Source: Pseudomonadota bacterium
GTDB lineage: Bacteria; Pseudomonadota; Alphaproteobacteria; Rickettsiales; SXRF01
Reading direction: 5' to 3'
Assembly (NCBI GenBank): GCA_963205245.1
Contig: CAUJIB010000015.1
Coordinates: forward strand, 1-33,529
Length of the DNA: 33,529 bases
Shown here: one piece after another, positions 28,607 to 33,529 of the stretch
How the letters are laid out: each line of letters begins with the position of its first letter
How positions within the stretch are numbered: position 1 is the stretch's first letter
Translations under genes and position numbers: made by a program
Notes under the pieces: model-generated
What the model saw: only the letters and a program-made list of their open reading frames with translations
Database searches by the model: none
Told to the model about the DNA's origin: nothing

Positions 28607-29805
28607 AAACCTGATTTATCAACAATCATTTCTGCAAAAGCAAAAGAACTGGTGAAGGCCGGAGAAATAGCATTAAGAATATGTAAAGAATTTTCGGTGT
28701 GGACAAAAATATAATCCATCTCCAGCTTGCGGGTTTTAATGTTGATAAGCTGCGGCCGGATACCGGCTTTATTAGTTGGCACCATATCTTCTGCTTTAAG
28801 GCTAGGCATAAGCTTCTGGGCTGATGCAAGGAAATTAGCTTTGTTATATTTTGCCATTTCCAAATGGGCAAGTTTGCGGAAATTATTATCATTACGCAGA
28901 TACATTTCTGCAAGCTCCAAAATTATTTCTGCCGCTTCTTTTAATTTTATACCTTTAAGTTTGCCATAATTTTCCCTGCCGAAAGCTGGTATTGCGGTTG
29001 GCCCTATATAAACATCCCCATTTATAACTCTAGTCAAATGCACGCCTAAAAATGGTAAGGAAATATCAGGAACAGGATAAATATTGGCACGAATCTTATT
29101 ATTTGCCTGCTCACTTAATTTCCAATAAATACCCTTAAACGGAATCAGTTTATATTCATCAGCCAGACCAAAACTTTTGGCAATTACATCGGCATAAGCT
29201 CCAGCACAATTATACAAGAACCCGTAACTGAATGTACCTTGGCTGGTTTCAAGTTCTTTATTGTTTTTCTGCCCAGTTACCTGACAAGAAAAAAAGAACT
29301 GTACATCAGTGCCCTCCAATTGATTTTGTAATTTTCTGATTACAGACACACTATCAATCACCGCAGTTGTAGGGCAATAAATTGCAGCTTCCGCCGCAGA
29401 TGCATAAGGCTCTATTTCATGCAATTCTTTATTATCTATTTTACGTGCCTGAATATTATTTTCAGCCGCATTACGCAGTAATTTTTCTACGGTTGGCAAT
29501 TGCTCTTTGGAAGTTGCCAGAATAATTTTACCGCATTTGTTATAGGCAATATTTTCTTGCCTGGCGAATTCCTCCATCCGCTCCGCCCCTGTAGCGCATA
29601 CTTTAGCTTTTAATGTATCGCTGCCATAATAAATACCGCAATGCATTACACCGCTGTTACGTCCGCTAGCATGAATTCCAGCGCATTCCTCTTTTTCTAA
29701 AACAGCAATACTGGCAGAAGGCTGGCGTTTTTTCAGCTCAGAAGCAACAGTAAGGCCTACGATGCCAGAGCCGATAATAACAAAATCAAAAGCCTTACTA
29801 GACAT
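28603..29805 (-). CDS. lhgO: LhgO-like FAD-dependent oxidoreductase, 400 aa
   Basis: FVIIGSGIVGLTVASELKKRQPSASIAVLEKEECAGIHASGRNSGVMHCGIYYGSDTLKAKVC. Confidence 0.88.
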   Translation of the reverse strand: MSSKAFDFVIIGSGIVGLTVASELKKRQPSASIAVLEKEECAGIHASGRNSGVMHCGIYYGSDTLKAKVCATGAERMEEFARQENIAYNKCGKIILATSKEQLPTVEKLLRNAAENNIQARKIDNKELHEIEPYASAAEAAIYCPTTAVIDSVSVIRKLQNQLEGTDVQFFFSCQVTGQKNNKELETSQGTFSYGFLYNCAGAYADVIAKSFGLADEYKLIPFKGIYWKLSEQANNKIRANIYPVPDISLPFLGVHLTRVINGDVYIGPTAIPAFGRENYGKLKGIKLKEAAEIILELAEMYLRNDNNFRKLAHLEMAKYNKANFLASAQKLMPSLKAEDMVPTNKAGIRPQLINIKTRKLEMDYIFVHTENSLHILNAISPAFTSSFAFAEMIVDKSGL

Positions 29806-30742
29806 TTCCGTAAAGCGAATTTTTAAGCATAGTGAATCCCTTAATCAACTCGCCAATACCGCGATCCAATGAAAATTCGGTTTTGAAACCGGTTGCTTCA
29901 AGCTTATCATTAGAAACAATATAGTTACGCTGGTCAGGATCTTTACCAACCTGTGCTTCCATAATAGTAAACTCAGGAATTTGTTTTTTAATTACCTGAC
30001 AAAGCTCCATTTTAGATACGTTAGCTTCCGAAAGGCCGACATTATAAATCTGCCCTTTCATTTTACCAAAATTATTAAGGGCATGCTGGAAGGCGCGGGA
30101 AACATCCCGTACATGCACATAATTACGTTTGAAATGCGCTTCAAATAACACCACAAAACGATCATGCACCGCACGGTAGGCAAAGTCATTAACCAGTAAA
30201 TCTATCCTCATCCGCGGCGACATACCAAATACTGTAGCAAGGCGGAAACTTACAGCATTATGATGCTGCATCAGTTTTTGCTCTACCGCGACCTTATCAA
30301 TCGCATATTGTGAGATCGGGCGCAAAGGTGATTCCTCTGTACAGAAATTATTCTCATCACCAGTACCATAAGCACTATTGGTGGTTGGCATCAATACGAT
30401 TTGTTCTTTTGAAAGAAGTTTAAGCATCATGGCTATGGCATCATGATTGATAGTGGTTGCACCAATTGGATCAATTTTGCATAATGGCGCGCCAACCAAG
30501 GCCGCCAGAGGAATGACCACATCGGCTTTTTTAAGCAGTGGCGCAATGGTGCTTTCAGAACGGATATCTCCTTTTACAATAGAAAAATTATCGCTATGGC
30601 AGCAATGGTTAAGGCTTGCCTGCTTAAACATGAAATTATCAAGCACCGTTACCTTATGTCCCGCTGCAAGCAGGTCAGGAACCATGGTTGAACCCAAATA
30701 ACCAGCGCCGCCAGTTACCAGAATATTATATTTCTCAGACAT
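29798..30742 (-). CDS. NAD-dependent epimerase/dehydratase (extended SDR), 314 aa
   Basis: ILVTGGAGYLGSTMVPDLLAAGHKVTVLDNF; YxxxK motif ISQYAIDK. Confidence 0.92.
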   Translation of the reverse strand: MSEKYNILVTGGAGYLGSTMVPDLLAAGHKVTVLDNFMFKQASLNHCCHSDNFSIVKGDIRSESTIAPLLKKADVVIPLAALVGAPLCKIDPIGATTINHDAIAMMLKLLSKEQIVLMPTTNSAYGTGDENNFCTEESPLRPISQYAIDKVAVEQKLMQHHNAVSFRLATVFGMSPRMRIDLLVNDFAYRAVHDRFVVLFEAHFKRNYVHVRDVSRAFQHALNNFGKMKGQIYNVGLSEANVSKMELCQVIKKQIPEFTIMEAQVGKDPDQRNYIVSNDKLEATGFKTEFSLDRGIGELIKGFTMLKNSLYGNV

Positions 30743-30762
30743 TTCTTGATTCCTTATAGATA

Positions 30763-31401
30763 CTAATTAAAAATTGCTCTTTCTACACTTTCACAAAGGG
30801 TATGAGCAAGGACTATGTGGATTTCCTGAATAGTGCTGGTCATGCTACCAGAAGCTATAATACAGAAATCAGCTTTTTCTTTTACCAGTCCGCCATCATG
30901 GCCGGTAAATACGATACTGGGCACGCCAAGCTCACGGCATACTTCCAAGGCCTTGATAATATTAGGTGATTTGCCAGAGGTGGTGATACCAAGGAAAATA
31001 TCGTTTTTAGTGAGCTTACCTAATAGCTGCCGCGAAAAAATATGCTCATAGCCATAATCATTACCGATTGCGGTCAGGATAGAGCTGTCAACAGTCAATG
31101 CTTCGGCAGCAAGCGGTGCACGGTCACGTGCCAACTTACTTACAAACTCTGCCGCCAGATGCTGCGCATCTGCTGCTGAACCGCCATTTCCAGCTATATA
31201 AATGCGGCCACCGCTTTTATATCGGGCAACGACCTCTGTAACCGCTTGTTCAAAAATTGCTATCTGCTCTTTTTCCTCAAGGAATTTTTGTTTGGCGGAA
31301 ATAGAGGCCGCAAGATTTTCCCTTAGTATTTCAGAACTGCTGGTTACTGGCATAATGTCTTTCTTCAACGCATCTATACTACCGGTCATTTTATTCCTCA
31401 T
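30763..31401 (-). CDS. gmhA: SIS-domain phosphoheptose isomerase-like protein, 212 aa
   Basis: GGRIYIAGNGGSAADAQHLAAEFVSKL...LTAIGNDYGYEHIFSRQL...GITTSGKSPNIIKAL. Confidence 0.9.
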   Translation of the reverse strand: MRNKMTGSIDALKKDIMPVTSSSEILRENLAASISAKQKFLEEKEQIAIFEQAVTEVVARYKSGGRIYIAGNGGSAADAQHLAAEFVSKLARDRAPLAAEALTVDSSILTAIGNDYGYEHIFSRQLLGKLTKNDIFLGITTSGKSPNIIKALEVCRELGVPSIVFTGHDGGLVKEKADFCIIASGSMTSTIQEIHIVLAHTLCESVERAIFN

Positions 31402-32108
31402 TTGTAATTAGGCAATATTTTATCTGCCCGAAAATAGTCCTCCGGTACGCCAATATCAATAAAATTTCCTGTAAATTCTAATCCATAAAGCATTTTTTTT
31501 GCATTCATGAAGCGTGGGAAAATATCATCTTCCAGAGAGATTTTAGCGCCAGCTTCCTGCTCTAACCCCTTAAGAATAGCTGGATTTACAAGATAAACAC
31601 CGGAATTTACAAGCCTGCCTATTTTATCCGTACCGGATTTAAGTGATATAATCCGGCCTTCTTCATCAACCTCCAATCCAGTATAACGCCCCGCCTCATT
31701 TGCCCTAGCCAGTGCAAATGTCCACTCAGAATTGTGCTTATTATGGAATTCTTCCAACTCTTTAAGGTTAGCATCAAAAAAAGTATCGCCGTTTAATATC
31801 AGAGCCGGTGCACCATCTGGTAATTTCTGCGCCGCAAGCAACAGACCGCCGCCTGTTCCCAGCGGTGTATCTTCTATCGCATACGTAATCTTTATGCCTT
31901 TATAGTTACCTGCAAAATGATCCATGATAATTTCGCGCATGTAACCAACCGATATGATAAAACCACTCACTCCCTGCCGAATCCAGAAATCCATCTGATG
32001 CTCTAAAAATGGCCGCCCCATAATTGGAGCCATTGGCTTAGGAACATCAGCAACAGCGCTACGCAGTCGCGTCCCCATGCCTCCAGCCAGTATTATAGCT
32101 GTTGTCAT
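31398..32108 (-). CDS. HddC-like sugar-1-phosphate nucleotidyltransferase, 236 aa
   Basis: TTAIILAGGMGTRLRSAVADVPKPMAPIMGRPFLEHQMDFW...LGTGGGLLLAA...LILNGDTFFD. Confidence 0.85.
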   Translation of the reverse strand: MTTAIILAGGMGTRLRSAVADVPKPMAPIMGRPFLEHQMDFWIRQGVSGFIISVGYMREIIMDHFAGNYKGIKITYAIEDTPLGTGGGLLLAAQKLPDGAPALILNGDTFFDANLKELEEFHNKHNSEWTFALARANEAGRYTGLEVDEEGRIISLKSGTDKIGRLVNSGVYLVNPAILKGLEQEAGAKISLEDDIFPRFMNAKKMLYGLEFTGNFIDIGVPEDYFRADKILPNYK

Positions 32109-32114
32109 GGTGAT

Positions 32115-33287
32115 TTACTCAACAGTATTCAAAATGGCACAAATTTCGTCAATTTCTGATGTTTTCATATCAGGGAAATTGCCAATATAGAATCCGTAAA
32201 AATGAACATGCTCAACTTCTGGGAATTGCTTGTAATAACTGTCCTGCACTATTCCTTTTAGATAAGGCTGGCGAAGCTGGTTGCCGCCGCCGGCACTGCC
32301 ACGGCGGAACTCAATTCCTGCCCCACGCATCCTGTTCATTAACCTTTCAGCAAAAGCTGCATCCTGTTTCTGTAAAATAAGGTTGAAGGCGTAGTTACTT
32401 GCCCCTTCCATTTTGAAATCAGTGCGATATTTTCTTGTATCTAACTTACCGAGGAAATGCGCAAGATTACGGGTACGGATCTCCACGTTTTTATCCAGCC
32501 GTTTAAGCTGGCTTCGCCCCATGATACCACCGATTTCAGTACCCCGCATATTATAAGCGGCATAAGCAAAGATAAAATCTGGGTTTAATTCCGGATTTGC
32601 TTTTTGGTAGCTGCTACGCAGTTCCATATCGGTTGCCTCCCGCACCATCCCATGCGAGCGCAGCATCCGAACCTGCTGGTAGATTTCCGGATCATTGGTG
32701 CAAACCATGCCACCTTCAATGGTGCTCATATGATGGGCATAATAAAAAGAAAAATTGGAAATAAGACCTATGCTGCCCAGTTTCTTGCCATTATGAGTTG
32801 CGCCATGCGATTCACACACATCCTCAATCAATGGTATTTTGCGCTTTTCCAGTTCACTAACCAACTCATCAGTAAGACCATCAAACCCCTGAACATGGGT
32901 TAAGAAAACCGCCCGTGTTTTAGGAGTGATTTTTTCCAAAATCTGTTTTGGATTCATGGCCAATGATTCACGGTCAATATCCACAAAAACCGGTGTAAAG
33001 CCATTTTGTAGAACCGATGCAATATCAGAAATCCAAGTAAGGGTTGGAACAATTATCTCTCCACCTTCCGGATGGCGAATTTTAAGCACCGCCATAGTAA
33101 GTAAATTAGCTGATGCTCCGGAATTCAGATAAACGCTGTATTTCACTCCCAACCATTTTGACCATTCTTCTTCAAAAGCACGAATTTGCGGCCCATTGGT
33201 AAGGATCGGGTCATCCTGCTTCAAATGCTCTATCACCGCGTCTAGATCTTCACGCAAAATATTATTCCGCATCAAAGGAAATCTCAT
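32115..33287 (-). CDS. DegT/DnrJ/EryC1/StrS-fold PLP enzyme with His in place of the Schiff-base Lys (ColD-like 3-dehydratase), 390 aa
   Basis: Family motifs PTLTWISDIASVLQNGFTPVFVDID, IEDVCESHGA and FSFYYAHHMSTIEGGMV. The position that is Lys in aminotransferases (TKN...GEGG) is His185, codon 32733-32735. Confidence 0.85.
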   Translation of the reverse strand: MRFPLMRNNILREDLDAVIEHLKQDDPILTNGPQIRAFEEEWSKWLGVKYSVYLNSGASANLLTMAVLKIRHPEGGEIIVPTLTWISDIASVLQNGFTPVFVDIDRESLAMNPKQILEKITPKTRAVFLTHVQGFDGLTDELVSELEKRKIPLIEDVCESHGATHNGKKLGSIGLISNFSFYYAHHMSTIEGGMVCTNDPEIYQQVRMLRSHGMVREATDMELRSSYQKANPELNPDFIFAYAAYNMRGTEIGGIMGRSQLKRLDKNVEIRTRNLAHFLGKLDTRKYRTDFKMEGASNYAFNLILQKQDAAFAERLMNRMRGAGIEFRRGSAGGGNQLRQPYLKGIVQDSYYKQFPEVEHVHFYGFYIGNFPDMKTSEIDEICAILNTVE

Positions 33288-33299
33288 TTTTTTCTCCTG

Positions 33300-33529
33300 T
33301 TAATTTATAAATTTTCTTATTTTTTCTAAAACTATATTCTCGCCGATTCCTACATGTTCATGTAGTTCCTGACGTGTCCCAAGTTCATAGCGATAACCGC
33401 CTTCAACGCCGATATTAAGCATTTTATGCGGCAAATCACGGCGGGAGATAAATTCAAACAGCATGGAATCCATCCCGCCGCGCCCACAAAAACCTTCTTC
33501 CATGCTAACTATCTTACTATATTTGGTAA
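33300..33529 (-). CDS. Transketolase C-terminal domain protein (partial; N-terminal part beyond the window)
   Basis: Open frame to the window edge: TKYSKIVSMEEGFCGRGGMDSMLFEFISRRDLPHKMLNIGVEGGYRYELGTRQELHEHVGIGENIVLEKIRKFIN, resembling transketolase C-terminal domains. Confidence 0.7.
   Translation of the reverse strand, partial: TKYSKIVSMEEGFCGRGGMDSMLFEFISRRDLPHKMLNIGVEGGYRYELGTRQELHEHVGIGENIVLEKIRKFIN

Overview
AT-rich, alphaproteobacteria-like chromosomal window. From left to right: (1) the end of a CRISPR array (36-nt repeat, 30-nt spacer, type II-like repeat) cut by the window edge; (2) a decayed prophage/integrase remnant with small lysis-module genes and an endolysin fragment; (3) a minus-strand operon with overlapping genes: HTH regulator, DUF389-OmpA fusion, TamA, TamB; (4) a SEC-C motif protein with a suspicious 5' end; (5) a complete IS1595-family element with inverted repeats and a perfect 8-bp target duplication, whose transposase has two in-frame TAG codons; (6) a YaiI-family protein, a hybrid histidine kinase with response regulator, a SugE/Gdx-like SMR transporter, a YcgN-family protein, ugd and galU; (7) rpmG, yajC, secD (no secF follows), ftsY and an isolated short flagellin; (8) a long, tightly overlapped minus-strand surface-glycan operon. 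That operon encodes GT4, AsnB, an internally duplicated GT4-GT4 fusion, GmhB, LhgO, an SDR epimerase, GmhA, an HddC-like nucleotidyltransferase, a DegT-fold protein with His in place of the PLP lysine (ColD-like), and a transketolase C-terminus at the window edge. The best candidates for something undescribed are the HTH/DUF389-OmpA/TamA/TamB operon and the glycan locus combining a ColD-like dehydratase, transketolase, heptose enzymes and a tandem GT4. All calls come from reading the sequence and supplied ORFs; no database search or computation was run.
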